Positions 35,715 through 44,865 of a DNA stretch of 64,000 nucleotides are shown in pieces; position 1 is the stretch's first letter, and each line of letters opens with the position of its first letter. The translations under genes and the position numbers were made by a program. Source of the DNA: Marisediminitalea lipolytica (GTDB lineage: Bacteria > Pseudomonadota > Gammaproteobacteria > Enterobacterales > Alteromonadaceae); assembly GCF_001758465.1 (NCBI RefSeq), contig NZ_MJIC01000010.1, positions 744,001 through 808,000 on the forward strand. Reading direction: 5' to 3'. The notes below the pieces were generated by a model. That model worked only from the letters and a program-made list of their open reading frames with translations, was not told where the DNA came from and made no database searches.

Positions 35715-37831
35715 TGTCTGTAACACCATCACAGCTCGGCTTTTTAGTCACCACCAGTCGTGGTCTTGACGAGTTATTAAAACAAGAACTGACAGAACTT
35801 TGCCCGGATACTGAGCTGGCAATTGCCCGCGGCGGCGTACGGGTCAATGGCGATCTGACTGCCGCCTATAAAGTGTGCTTATGGTCACGGCTGGCTAACC
35901 GCGTTATCTGGATACTCAATGAGGGTAAAGCGGCTAACGCAGAAGAACTGTACGAATCAGCCCGGGATGTGGACTGGTCAATGCATTTTGCAGTGGCTAA
36001 CACATTTTCGGTGCAGTTTAATGGCAGTAGCCAGGCCATCAATAACACCCAGTTTGGCGCGCTTAAAATTAAAGATGCCATTGTTGACCATTTTTACGAC
36101 GAAGCGCAGTCACGCCCCAATGTAGACCGTGACTTTCCGGATATGGTGATCAGTGGCCGTCTGCATCGCGATAAAATTTTACTCGGCATTGAGTTATCCG
36201 GTGGTAGCCTGCACCAGCGTGCTTACCGTCAGGACACCGGTCTGGCACCGCTTAAAGAACATGTTGCGGCGGCTATGCTGATGCGCAGTGGTTGGGTTAA
36301 CGATATGACCAAACCACTGGTCGACCCTATGTGCGGTTCCGGCACCCTGGCTATCGAAGCGGCCCTGATGGCAATGCACCGCGCGCCGGGACTTGGCCGC
36401 AAACGCTGGGGCTTCAGCAAATGGCTGGGCCACCGTGAGAGCATGTGGCAGGAGATTATAGACGACGCAAAAGCCAGCCAAATTTCGCCCGATGCACGCT
36501 TATTTGCCAGTGATATCGATCGTAAACTGGTGGCGATTGCCAAGCAAAATGCCAATGAAGCGGGTGTGTTTGAACTGATTGAATTTAACGTATCGGACGC
36601 CACCAAATTAACGCCGCCGCAGGCGGTAAAAGAGGCCGGTTATCTTGTCTGTAATCCGCCTTATGGTGAGCGCCTGGGTGAACTCACCGAGCTTATCCCG
36701 CTCTTTGCTGGCTGGGGCGAGCAGTTAAAGCAGCACTGGCAGGACTGGCATGTATCGTTACTCAGCAGTAATCGTGAGTTACTCCGTTTGTTAAAGTTAC
36801 GGGGTAACAAAGAATACAGCCTGATGAACGGTAAACTTGAGTGTAAGCTGGTCAATTACGTGCTGGATGCCAATAACTGCCAGCAGTTTGGCGACAGCTG
36901 TGATAACGATTTTGCCAACCGCCTGAAGAAAAACCTTAAAAAGCTCAAACCCTGGTTAAAGCAACAGGATACTAACTGCTATCGGATTTATGATGCAGAT
37001 TTGCCTGAATATAACGTGGCCATTGATGTTTACGATGACTGCCTGGTAGTGCAGGAATATGCGCCGCCAAAAACCATCGATGCCGAAAAAGCCCGCCGAC
37101 GTTTACAGGAAGTCCTGTTGTATTTACCGGCGGTAACAGGCGTACCGGCTAAACAAATTATGCTTAAGGTACGTGAGCAGAAAAAAGGTAAACAGCAGTA
37201 CGAAAAAATCAATACCGCAGGAAATCGTAAAGTCGTGTGGGAAAACGGTGCCAAGCTGTACGTTAACCTGACCGATTACCTGGATACCGGGCTGTTTCTT
37301 GATCACCGCACCACAAGGCAGAAAGTCCGCCAGATGGCGAAAAGCAAGGATGTACTGAATTTGTTTTCGTACACCGGCAGTGTGTCTGTTGCAGCGGCCC
37401 TCGGTGGCGCGCGTTCAGTAACCACCGTGGATATGTCCAATACCTACATAAACTGGGCGCGGGATAACTTTAAGCTTAATAAGCTCTCGGGCGCTTATCA
37501 TTTTGTGCAGGCCGACTGTTTGCAGTGGCTGGTTGGCCATAATGGCAAATATGACCTGATCTTTATAGACCCGCCGTCGTTTTCCAATTCAAAGCGTATG
37601 GATACTACCTGGGATGTACAACGGGACCACGTGATGTTGCTAACGCAGGCAAAACGTTGTTTAAGCCCCGGTGGCACTATTGTGTTTTCGAATAACCGTC
37701 GCGGTTTTAAACTGGATAACGACGCTATGGCAGCGCTGGGCTTAACGCCGGAGAATATTTCGGCGCAAACTATCCCGCAGGATTTTGCCCGGCATAGCAA
37801 TATCCACCAATGCTGGTTATTAAAATCCTGA
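35714..37831 (+). CDS. rlmL: Bifunctional 23S rRNA guanine methyltransferase RlmKL
   Basis: 705 residues, two methyltransferases in one chain: RlmL (m2G2445) in the N-terminal half and RlmK (m7G2069) in the C-terminal half. There is a THUMP domain at about 45-155, then the RlmL domain with DPMCGSGTLAIEAALMA and the catalytic NPPYGERLGE, and the RlmK domain with DYLDTGLFLDHR, VLNLFSYTGSVSVAAALGGA and IDPPSFSNSKRM. Length and motifs are complete. Starts on the last base of pyrD's stop and overlaps the following glutaredoxin-like gene (TGATG), so the four genes pyrD to uup are one coupled operon. Confidence 0.95.
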   Translation: MSVTPSQLGFLVTTSRGLDELLKQELTELCPDTELAIARGGVRVNGDLTAAYKVCLWSRLANRVIWILNEGKAANAEELYESARDVDWSMHFAVANTFSVQFNGSSQAINNTQFGALKIKDAIVDHFYDEAQSRPNVDRDFPDMVISGRLHRDKILLGIELSGGSLHQRAYRQDTGLAPLKEHVAAAMLMRSGWVNDMTKPLVDPMCGSGTLAIEAALMAMHRAPGLGRKRWGFSKWLGHRESMWQEIIDDAKASQISPDARLFASDIDRKLVAIAKQNANEAGVFELIEFNVSDATKLTPPQAVKEAGYLVCNPPYGERLGELTELIPLFAGWGEQLKQHWQDWHVSLLSSNRELLRLLKLRGNKEYSLMNGKLECKLVNYVLDANNCQQFGDSCDNDFANRLKKNLKKLKPWLKQQDTNCYRIYDADLPEYNVAIDVYDDCLVVQEYAPPKTIDAEKARRRLQEVLLYLPAVTGVPAKQIMLKVREQKKGKQQYEKINTAGNRKVVWENGAKLYVNLTDYLDTGLFLDHRTTRQKVRQMAKSKDVLNLFSYTGSVSVAAALGGARSVTTVDMSNTYINWARDNFKLNKLSGAYHFVQADCLQWLVGHNGKYDLIFIDPPSFSNSKRMDTTWDVQRDHVMLLTQAKRCLSPGGTIVFSNNRRGFKLDNDAMAALGLTPENISAQTIPQDFARHSNIHQCWLLKS

Positions 37832-38064
37832 TGAATATCGCTTTTTTTACCGGCCCTAACTGCTGTTTATGCGATGATGCTGAGGCAATTTTGCGCCAGA
37901 GCAGTCATTATTCGCAGTTAACTGTTAATAAATATAATATTCGCGACAATACCGACCATTATCATCTGTACGCTGTGCGTATCCCGGTATTAAAACGTGA
38001 AGATAACGGCACCGAACTGGGCTGGCCGTTTACGCTCGATGAACTGGAGCTGTTTCTGAAGTGA
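37831..38064 (+). CDS. Glutaredoxin-like small protein (DUF836 type)
   Basis: 77 residues from the ATG at 37831, which overlaps the rlmL stop; an upstream ATG at 37810 is also in frame. The sequence MNIAFFTGPNCCLCDDAEAIL has a thioredoxin-fold strand followed by a CxxC (CCLC), then IRDNTDHYHLYAVRIPVLKREDNGTELGWPF, with the cis-Pro region (RIPV) of thioredoxin-fold proteins. This fits the DUF836 glutaredoxin-like family. It probably performs thiol-disulfide exchange; a partner is unknown. Its stop overlaps the uup GTG start by three bases (GTGA). Confidence 0.85.
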   Translation: MNIAFFTGPNCCLCDDAEAILRQSSHYSQLTVNKYNIRDNTDHYHLYAVRIPVLKREDNGTELGWPFTLDELELFLK

Positions 38065-39986
38065 GTGTGTTACAACTTAAAAATATTTCTGTGTTATTTG
38101 GTACACCGCCATTACTCGACGGTGTCGAACTGGTGGTCCAACCCGGCGAACGCGTGTGTATCGTGGGACGCAACGGCAGTGGTAAATCCACGCTGATGAA
38201 AGTGATCAGTGGCGATGTGGTGCCCGATGATGGCCAGCGGATTGTAGAACGCGATACTATTATCGCGCGCCTTGAGCAGGACCCGCCGCAAACCACCAAC
38301 ATTGCGCTGTTTGATTATGTAGCCGAAGGCCTTGCCGAAGTCGGCGATATCCTTAAAGGGTATTTCAAACAGATCCAACTGGTAGCTGAAGACCCCAGCG
38401 AGCAGAACCTGAATAAGCTGCAAACGCTACAGGAGCAACTGGAAACCCAAAACGCCTGGCAGTTTGAACAAAAAATCGAACAGACGCTCACCATGTTGCA
38501 ATTAGATGGCAGTGCCTCACTGGCGTCGCTCTCTGGTGGCTGGCGGCGTAAAGCAGCATTAGCACGTTCACTGGTGCGATCACCCGACATTTTATTGCTC
38601 GATGAGCCAACCAACCACCTGGATGTACAAATGATCCGCTGGCTGGAACAAAGTCTTCAGCAGTATCAGGGCGCAATTGTGTTCATCAGCCACGACCGGG
38701 CATTTATCCGCGCCATGGCTACCCGTATTGTCGATTTAGACCGTGGCCAGCTGACCAGCTATCCGGGGAATTACCAAACGTATCTCGAGAAAAAAGAGCA
38801 CGATTTGGAAGTACAAGCCAGTCAGCAGGCCGAATTTGATAAAAAGCTGGCTCAGGAAGAGGTCTGGATCCGCCAGGGTATTAAGGCACGCCGAACCCGC
38901 AATGAGGGCAGGGTACGCGCCCTTAAAAAGCTACGGGAAGAACGAGCAGCCCGCCGCGAATTATCCGGCAATGCCGCCATGGCACAGCACACTGCCGCAC
39001 GTTCGGGCAAACTGGTGTTTGAAACCCAGGGCCTGAGTTACCAGATTGAAGGCAAAACCATCGTTGACGGGCTCGATCTTACTGTATTACGCGGCGATAA
39101 ACTGGCGTTGATAGGCCCTAATGGCTGCGGTAAAAGTACCCTGATTAAATTGTTGTTAGGTGAACTGACGCCAACCGCAGGCAGTAGTCGCCAGGGCGCT
39201 AACCTGGAAGTAGCCTATTTCGACCAGCACCGTATGGGGCTGGATTTAGAGAAAAGCGTTATCGATGTGGTAGCCGACGGAAAACGGGATCTTATGGTCA
39301 ATGGTCATCCCCGTCACGTAATGAGCTACCTGCAGGATTATCTGTTTACCCCGGAGCGGGTAAATGCGCCGGTGAAATCTTTGTCTGGTGGCGAGAAAAA
39401 CCGCCTGATGATTGCCCGCTTAATGCTAAAACCCAGCAACGTGCTGATCCTCGATGAGCCCACCAACGATTTGGATGTGGAAACCCTCGAAATGCTAGAA
39501 ACCCTGCTGATTAACTATACCGGCACGGTAATTCTGGTGAGTCACGATCGCGAATTCGTAGACAATGTGGTGAATTCCAGCTTGTTATTTACCGAGAACG
39601 GCAAAATTGAAGAATTTGTTGGTGGGTATTCTGATATCCAGAGTTGGTATGCCGGGCAGGGCAAATCGATTTATATTTCTGCGCCGGCTAAAGCAACAAA
39701 AAATGAAACTAAATCAGAAAAAGTCAGTCCCACTGCAAAGACTTCTCCCCGTAAGGCGAAAAAGTTATCATACAAAGATCAGCGGGAACTCGACAATTTA
39801 CCAGCCTTAATTGAAAAGCTGGAACAACAGGTCGAAGAACAGCAATCGGTCGTTAACAGCCCTGAATTTTTTAAACAGGACAGCGAACAAACGACGGCCG
39901 TATTGAATGCATTAGCAAAAATCGAAGAAGAATTAACCCAGGCTTATGCGCGCTGGGACGAACTAGAAAGTATGCTGGAAGACTAA
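38061..39986 (+). CDS. uup: ABC-F family ATPase Uup
   Basis: 641 residues with GTG start at 38061. Two ABC domains in one chain: first Walker A GRNGSGKST with signature LSGGWRRKAALARSL and Walker B ILLLDEPTNHLD; second Walker A GPNGCGKST with signature LSGGEKNRLMIARLM and VLILDEPTNDLD. The inter-domain linker is basic and helical. A C-terminal coiled-coil extension (about 560-641, KLSYKDQRELDNLPALIEKLEQQ-like) is the DNA-binding domain that distinguishes Uup from other ABC-F proteins. No membrane segments. ABC-F proteins act on ribosomes; Uup also affects transposon excision. Gap of 21 bp to the next gene. Confidence 0.95.
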   Translation: MSVLQLKNISVLFGTPPLLDGVELVVQPGERVCIVGRNGSGKSTLMKVISGDVVPDDGQRIVERDTIIARLEQDPPQTTNIALFDYVAEGLAEVGDILKGYFKQIQLVAEDPSEQNLNKLQTLQEQLETQNAWQFEQKIEQTLTMLQLDGSASLASLSGGWRRKAALARSLVRSPDILLLDEPTNHLDVQMIRWLEQSLQQYQGAIVFISHDRAFIRAMATRIVDLDRGQLTSYPGNYQTYLEKKEHDLEVQASQQAEFDKKLAQEEVWIRQGIKARRTRNEGRVRALKKLREERAARRELSGNAAMAQHTAARSGKLVFETQGLSYQIEGKTIVDGLDLTVLRGDKLALIGPNGCGKSTLIKLLLGELTPTAGSSRQGANLEVAYFDQHRMGLDLEKSVIDVVADGKRDLMVNGHPRHVMSYLQDYLFTPERVNAPVKSLSGGEKNRLMIARLMLKPSNVLILDEPTNDLDVETLEMLETLLINYTGTVILVSHDREFVDNVVNSSLLFTENGKIEEFVGGYSDIQSWYAGQGKSIYISAPAKATKNETKSEKVSPTAKTSPRKAKKLSYKDQRELDNLPALIEKLEQQVEEQQSVVNSPEFFKQDSEQTTAVLNALAKIEEELTQAYARWDELESMLED

Positions 39987-40007
39987 CAGCTACAAACAGG
40001 ATTTTGA

Positions 40008-41729
40008 ATGAAACTAAAACAGCTTGCATCAGCAGTAATCCTTGCAACCTCAGGCGTTGCGATAGCGCCATTAGCGACTGCGGCCACTTACGATTTATCT
40101 TTGGTACCTGTACAGGACAAGGTGTTTCTGAACTTTGCCCAGTCAATCGACAATACCGGTACCATGGTGGTTACCGCTCAGGGTGGTTATAATCCGCCGA
40201 TTGACCTGTCGTTACTCGATTTTGAAGATGAAACTTTTATCGCTCGCTTTGCCGATCCCGAAGCCGTGGAGCAGGGGATTTTTAGTAGCGCTGACTATCA
40301 GGAACTTTATGCCTACATTGTTAACGCTAGAGGCGCTGGCAATACCACCTTTCAGCCTATCGCGAGCTATCGGAGTTATAAAAGTGATACGGTAACAGCA
40401 GATCTTATCCCTGGCTTCGATGCCTTTAACGATGCCATAAACGACTATTGGCGTCAGAACTATACCTCGGTATATGACTCCGTTGGTGGTGATTATTTTG
40501 TGGGTATTGCCAATGCACCATTTTTTACGGTTGATTACACCAACGATGATGGCGACGAATTTACCTATATCATCAACAATGCCCAGACTCAGGGTTTCGT
40601 AGAAGTTAACGGCAACGCAACCCCACTACCGTCAGCCTTAGCGGACGCTCCCATTCCGGGCTACAGCGAACCCTTTGCCATTAACCAGTCTCTGCAGGTA
40701 GTAGGTTGGGCAAGCGTAGATGTGACGGATGATTTTCAGGAAGACATTGACGCGTGTCTTGATGATGAAACCCGCGGTTCACAGCCGTTTGATGTTTGTT
40801 TGTATAATTTAAGCCTTAACGTGACCACCGGGACTTATCGTCGTGCGGCGATCTGGCAACTGGATGCGCAGGGTAACGTGCTGTCGACAACGCCTTACGG
40901 TATGGCTTTTGAACCCGACGAGGATGAATACGTTACCGGCTATGTTAGCTCGGCCCGTGATATCAATGATAACGGTATTGCCGTGGGTTATGCGCACAAC
41001 GGTGAGTTTGTGCTGTATACACTGCCAAGCGCACAACCACGTCGATTCACTTTTCCGCAGGAAGTTGCGACTACCTTTGTTGATGGCGTCGTCACTGAGA
41101 TTTTACCCCGTGAAGACAGTTTGAGTAGTTATGCCCAGGGCATTAATAATGATAACTGGGTAATGGGCACAGTGCTTGAGGAAAATAACGGTTTTGCTCG
41201 TCAGCATTTATTTGTACATAACCTGGATAGTGGTGAGTCTATCTTCCCACAAGGCTTTTTCCAGACGGCAGGGGTAAGACCCAGAGCCATTAATAATAAT
41301 GGTATCGTGGTCGGTGAAGGTGAATATGAGTCAGACGTGCAGTACGATCGCCAGGTACGTGCCTTTATGTACGATATTAACGTGGGCGACTTTATAGACC
41401 TGAATACGCTGTTGTCCTGTGAGCAGCGTGAACAGTACCGTTTAGTTAGCGCTGCGGATATCAACGATGACAATGAAATCATCGCTAACGCCCTGTATCT
41501 TGATACTCAGCGTTATATCGATGGTGAGGAAGTTCTGACTACTGCAGGTGACACTATTGATGCTAATCGCATTGTGGCCGTAAAACTTACGCCCAATGGC
41601 ACTGGTTCAGTTGAGCAGTGTGATGCGGCGGAAGAACAAAACTATGAGCGTAAAGGGGCGACCGGCACCCTCTATGGATTACTTACTTTAGGTTTATTTG
41701 CGTTCCTGCGCAGACTCAGTTTCAGGTAA
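40008..41729 (+). CDS. DUF3466 family exported protein
   Basis: 573 residues with a signal peptide (about 1-25, cleaved near TAA before TYD). The mature part is acidic, with repeated short motifs typical of the DUF3466 family, such as DINDNGIAVGYAHNGEF, GINNDNWVMGTV, AINNNGIVVGEGEYES and DINDDNEIIANALYLD: regularly spaced IN(D/N)(D/N)G-type units that suggest a repeat fold. The C-terminus is a hydrophobic segment (TLYGLLTLGLFAFL) followed by a basic tail RRLSFR, resembling a sorting or membrane anchor. Function unknown. The position between uup and rmf is a conserved Alteromonadales/Vibrio arrangement. Terminator follows. Confidence 0.85.
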   Translation: MKLKQLASAVILATSGVAIAPLATAATYDLSLVPVQDKVFLNFAQSIDNTGTMVVTAQGGYNPPIDLSLLDFEDETFIARFADPEAVEQGIFSSADYQELYAYIVNARGAGNTTFQPIASYRSYKSDTVTADLIPGFDAFNDAINDYWRQNYTSVYDSVGGDYFVGIANAPFFTVDYTNDDGDEFTYIINNAQTQGFVEVNGNATPLPSALADAPIPGYSEPFAINQSLQVVGWASVDVTDDFQEDIDACLDDETRGSQPFDVCLYNLSLNVTTGTYRRAAIWQLDAQGNVLSTTPYGMAFEPDEDEYVTGYVSSARDINDNGIAVGYAHNGEFVLYTLPSAQPRRFTFPQEVATTFVDGVVTEILPREDSLSSYAQGINNDNWVMGTVLEENNGFARQHLFVHNLDSGESIFPQGFFQTAGVRPRAINNNGIVVGEGEYESDVQYDRQVRAFMYDINVGDFIDLNTLLSCEQREQYRLVSAADINDDNEIIANALYLDTQRYIDGEEVLTTAGDTIDANRIVAVKLTPNGTGSVEQCDAAEEQNYERKGATGTLYGLLTLGLFAFLRRLSFR

Positions 41730-41754
41730 TCCGTCACTATTGAGTTTGTTGATA

Positions 41755-41777
41755 AACCCGGTTTTTGCCGGGTTTTC
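41755..41777 (+). terminator. Intrinsic terminator after DUF3466
   Basis: AACCCGG (41755-41761), loop TTTTTG, CCGGGTT (41768-41774) followed by TT and CTTT. It ends the pyrD-to-DUF3466 transcript. Confidence 0.85.
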
Positions 41778-41918
41778 TTTTATGGGTCTGTTTATCAGAC
41801 AAAAAGCGATAAAAAGTGTCCTATACTAAAGGTTAAAAGCAAAAAACTTCCCTCAATTTCATCCACTAAATTGTTGTTCTTTCGGTTGAAATATTGCGTT
41901 TTAAGTGGTTTAAATTTG

Positions 41919-41945
41919 ACCTGTACCAACTTGCACAGGTTTTTA
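41919..41945 (+). terminator. Weak hairpin with U-tract upstream of rmf
   Basis: ACCTGT (41919-41924) and ACAGGT (41935-41940) followed by TTTT. It lies in the 451-bp AT-rich gap between DUF3466 and rmf, which otherwise holds only the terminator at 41755 and the rmf promoter. It could end a short, unannotated transcript; evidence is thin. Confidence 0.3.
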
Positions 41946-42055
41946 GATCGATTACTTTTAACCGCCGACACAATTATGAAAAAAAAGTGTAACATAAAAT
42001 GCCACGTAATTTCATAAAGTTACGATTTGTCAAGTGCTTAAAAAAATAAACACTC

Positions 42056-42084
42056 TTGAACCAAAACTGGCCTTGCACTATCTA
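42056..42084 (+). promoter_or_regulatory. Candidate sigma-70 promoter of rmf
   Basis: TTGAAC (42056-42061), a 17-bp spacer, TATCTA (42079-42084). Transcription would start near 42092, leaving a leader of about 90 nt before the rmf ATG. Confidence 0.5.
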
Positions 42085-42180
42085 ATAGGTGTGTTCAGAA
42101 AAAGCCACACCGCCGCAAATTATGTATAGGGATGATGGCCGCTTCTGTTTCACAGTTAACCCAACGAAAGAGGCTATTCA

Positions 42181-42357
42181 ATGAAAAGACAAAAAAGAGA
42201 TAAACTGACTCGTGCTCATGCTAAAGGTTATCAGGCAGGGATTAGCGGTCGCTCTAAAGAAATATGTCCGTTTCAAACGAACGACGCACGTTCAGAATGG
42301 TTAGGCGGGTACAGAGAGGCCATGGAAGATCGCCAATTAGGAGTGGTGGTCCGTTAA
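42181..42357 (+). CDS. rmf: Ribosome modulation factor
   Basis: 58 residues, recognised from the sequence: MKRQKRDKLTRAHAKGYQAG at the start, then SGRSKEICPFQT and SEWLGGYREAMEDR, closely matching E. coli RMF. It binds 70S ribosomes in stationary phase and pairs them into 100S dimers. AAAGAGGC stands about 7 bp upstream of the ATG. A strong terminator follows 16 bp after the stop. The gene is convergent with fabA, the same arrangement as in vibrios and Alteromonadales. Confidence 0.96.
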   Translation: MKRQKRDKLTRAHAKGYQAGISGRSKEICPFQTNDARSEWLGGYREAMEDRQLGVVVR

Positions 42358-42372
42358 CATCTCTTGATGTCA

Positions 42373-42394
42373 AAGCCCCGAACGGGGCTTTTTT
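42373..42394. terminator. Terminator between rmf and fabA
   Basis: AAGCCCCG-AA-CGGGGCTT followed by TTTT on the plus strand. The symmetric stem also stands just after the fabA stop, so it can serve both genes, though the U-tract on the minus strand is short. Confidence 0.9.
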
Positions 42395-42402
42395 AATGAC
42401 TT

Positions 42403-42921
42403 TTAAAAAGCACTGGTATCCTGGAATAAACCGACTTTCAGGTCTTTCGCAGAATAAATTTCACGGCCATCAACTTCGACCACACCATCGGCCAGACCCA
42501 TAAACAAACGACGCTTCACAACGCGCTTCATATTAATTTTATAAGTCACTTTTTTCGCCGTAGGCAAAATCTGGCCAGTAAATTTAACTTCACCAACCCC
42601 CAATGCACGACCTTTACCCGGACCACCGCTCCAGCCCAGGAAGAAGCCAACTAATTGCCACATGGCATCTAAGCCAAGGCAGCCAGGCATTACCGGATCG
42701 CCCGGGAAGTGGCAATCAAAAAACCATAAATCAGGGGTGATATCTAATTCAGCTACAATCTGGCCTTTGCCATATTCACCACCTTCCTCAGAAATCAGGC
42801 TGATGCGATCCATCATCAGCATATTAGGCGCCGGAAGCTGGCTGTTACCAGGACCAAACATATCACCGCGACTACAGGCTAACAGGTCTTCTCTGTTAAA
42901 ACTGGATTGTTTTGTTGTCAT
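42403..42921 (-). CDS. fabA: 3-hydroxydecanoyl-[ACP] dehydratase/isomerase
   Basis: 172 residues from the ATG at 42921 (same length as E. coli FabA); an in-frame start at 42981 would add 20 residues but overlaps the promoter described below. It makes and isomerises the trans-2/cis-3-decenoyl-ACP that begins unsaturated fatty acid synthesis. The active site H71 ([13 protein letters not shown]) and D85 (GLDAMWQL) are present. GGGAATAAA lies upstream of the ATG. A FabR-type palindrome sits between its -35 and -10 elements, so control by unsaturated acyl supply is likely. Convergent with rmf. Confidence 0.96.
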   Translation of the reverse strand: MTTKQSSFNREDLLACSRGDMFGPGNSQLPAPNMLMMDRISLISEEGGEYGKGQIVAELDITPDLWFFDCHFPGDPVMPGCLGLDAMWQLVGFFLGWSGGPGKGRALGVGEVKFTGQILPTAKKVTYKINMKRVVKRRLFMGLADGVVEVDGREIYSAKDLKVGLFQDTSAF

Positions 42922-42952
42922 TTTATTCCCATCGATTATTTTTAACGTGCGT

Positions 42953-42981
42953 AATTTAGCGAACACTTGTAAGCTAAACAA
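42953..42981 (-). promoter_or_regulatory. fabA promoter with FabR-type operator in the spacer
   Basis: On the minus strand TTGTTT (42981-42976), 17 bp, TAAATT (42958-42953). The palindrome at 42955-42978 has outer arms TTTAGC / GCTAAA and inner ACA / TGT, 9 of 11 pairs matching, which resembles the AGC..ACA..TGT..GCT pattern of FabR operators. A repressor here would block RNA polymerase at fabA. Confidence 0.55.
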
Positions 42982-43144
42982 CTCTGAACAGTAATTTTTT
43001 TACCTGAAAGGGTCGTTAGTAGTATATTCTAGGCTAAGATTAGCCGGTCACTGGTTGCTTTCAAGCGCAATATTATCGATTTATGATTTCATTTCGTTGA
43101 CCGAATCGAACGCATTTTTATTAAAAATCATCACATTGAATACT

Positions 43145-43402
43145 ATGCCCGAATCTAAAAAGAACCCCAGAGCCAATGCCGACAAACAAAAACGCTTCAG
43201 AGAACGTCAAAAAGCGGCAGGAAAAAAGCAGGTAAGGGGCTATGTAACGCCGGAAGCATTGAATTGCTACGAAGAAATCCAACAAAAAACCGGTTGGAGT
43301 GACAGTGAAGTGCTGTCGAATTCGTTGCGCCTGATGTATGCCGCTTATCGCTGCGGTCAGGTAAAACTGTTAAATGAATGGCTGAAAGATCACAACCGGT
43401 AG
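43145..43402 (+). CDS. Small basic protein, possible ribbon-helix-helix-like regulator
   Basis: 85 residues from the ATG at 43145; the open frame extends to 43055 but the upstream part has no start with a good site and would overlap the fabA promoter region. The N-terminus is very basic (SKKNPRANADKQKRFRERQKAAGKKQVRGYVTPEAL), followed by a helical part with SDSEVLSNSLRLMYAAYRCG. The pattern basic arm, strand-like RGYV, helix-turn-helix resembles small RHH DNA-binding proteins. I do not recognise a named family. Divergent from fabA across about 220 bp; convergent with the DASH cryptochrome, 9 bp away. Confidence 0.65.
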   Translation: MPESKKNPRANADKQKRFRERQKAAGKKQVRGYVTPEALNCYEEIQQKTGWSDSEVLSNSLRLMYAAYRCGQVKLLNEWLKDHNR

Positions 43403-43411
43403 GGCCATGGT

Positions 43412-44680
43412 TTAGCCCCACAGGTTGCGAAACGCTCCCGTCGGATCATACATTTGCGCTTGTTTTTCAATATTAAAATGGCGCAGTCCGCGTGGGTCGC
43501 TGCCCACGCCTGCCAGATACTGCCAGTTGCCCCAGTTAGCCCCAACATCATAATCAATCAGCTGTTGTTCAAAATACGCCGCACCGTAGCGCCAGTCCTG
43601 ACCCAGTTCGTTAACCAGATAACTGGCCGCCCATTGTCTGGCCCGATTAGACATGTAGCCGGTGGCGTTCAGCTGGTGCATACAAGCATTAATGTAATCG
43701 TTGTCGGTCGTACCTGACTGCCAGCTGGCCAGGGTATCTTTTATCAGGCTTTTATCAGGCTGCTTGCGCTGGATACCGCCGGATAAAAACCAATGGTGCC
43801 CATGTTTGATTTGTAACCACCAGAAAAACTCTCGCCACAATAATTCAAAATACAACCAGTAGGTGGACTCGTTTGCGCCGTGCTGAGCTTCATAACGCTT
43901 GAGTTCAGCAAAAATACGTCGGGCAGACAGCGCGCCATTAGCCAGCCAGGCGGAAAATTTACTGGAATAATCCCAACCTTCCAGGCCGTTGCGGGTTTCT
44001 TTGTAGCGACTGATCAAATGGTTTTCAAAAAAATAGTATTTAAGCTGTTTTTGTCCGGCTTTCTCTCCGCCCTGATAATTAGTTGAGTTGCCATGATACA
44101 AGGGTAAAGCAGACCAGTCTGTTTGCAGGGCGACCGGTGGCGGTGGCAATAGCGCTACCGGCGCACAGGGTTGCGCTGGTGTAGCGTGTTTTTCCACTTT
44201 ATGACGAAAAGGACTGAACTTATCCGGCATGTCATCCACACTGAATGGCAAAGAGCCGGGCGTAAAAAGACTGTTGTTGTGGCCGGTAAGTACCGGTAGT
44301 TGTAGATGCTGTTGACGCAGAGCCGATAGCTGGCAACGTTCGTCAAAGCCAGGATAATCTGCCACGCCCAGGACATCGACCTGATAGGCCCGGATAAGCT
44401 GGTCAATTTCGGTAACCGGATCGCCGGTAACGATTAATAAGGTTTGATGGTGGCGATCCAGCTGCTGATTTAAGGCTTGCAGGGACTCATATAAAAACTG
44501 CTGACGATGATGGCCCATTCGGGCTGTGCTTAAAGTGGTCGGCTTAAACCAGTCGTTATCAATACAAAAAACCAGCAACAGTTTGTCGCATCTGGTGGCC
44601 AGATTGCCAAGAACGGGCTGGTCATCCAAACGCAAATCGTGGCGAAACCAGTAAAGACCTGTAGATGATGATGTTTTCAT
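43412..44680 (-). CDS. DASH-type cryptochrome/photolyase
   Basis: 422 residues. N-terminal alpha/beta domain begins TGLYWFRHDLRLDDQPVLGNL. The C-terminal FAD domain has FELLWREFFWWLQIKHG, MSNRARQWAASYLVNELGQDWRYGAAYFEQ and the DASH-typical DVGANWGNWQYLAGVGSDPRG..HFNIEKQAQMYDP. CRY-DASH proteins bind FAD and an antenna pterin (MTHF), repair CPDs mainly in single-stranded DNA, and may also signal. It is divergent from two other photolyase genes (185 bp intergenic). Confidence 0.93.
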   Translation of the reverse strand: MKTSSSTGLYWFRHDLRLDDQPVLGNLATRCDKLLLVFCIDNDWFKPTTLSTARMGHHRQQFLYESLQALNQQLDRHHQTLLIVTGDPVTEIDQLIRAYQVDVLGVADYPGFDERCQLSALRQQHLQLPVLTGHNNSLFTPGSLPFSVDDMPDKFSPFRHKVEKHATPAQPCAPVALLPPPPVALQTDWSALPLYHGNSTNYQGGEKAGQKQLKYYFFENHLISRYKETRNGLEGWDYSSKFSAWLANGALSARRIFAELKRYEAQHGANESTYWLYFELLWREFFWWLQIKHGHHWFLSGGIQRKQPDKSLIKDTLASWQSGTTDNDYINACMHQLNATGYMSNRARQWAASYLVNELGQDWRYGAAYFEQQLIDYDVGANWGNWQYLAGVGSDPRGLRHFNIEKQAQMYDPTGAFRNLWG

Positions 44681-44865
44681 AGCGATGAGTACGATATCCT
44701 TATCATTATGGATTTAAGCATAGTTAACAATTTTTAAAATACCCAGCCGCTAACCCGATTGGCCTGAAATAGTGAATATTTCCCTGTATTGAGGCGATCG
44801 TTTTTACTCTGCCAACGTACTAAGCAAAGCACATTTATAATAACGATTAAAAAAGGAACGCCTTT

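Noticed and set aside
44681..44865. LexA (SOS) box between the photolyase genes
   Set aside because: I looked for CTGT-N8-ACAG on both strands in this intergenic region and found none.
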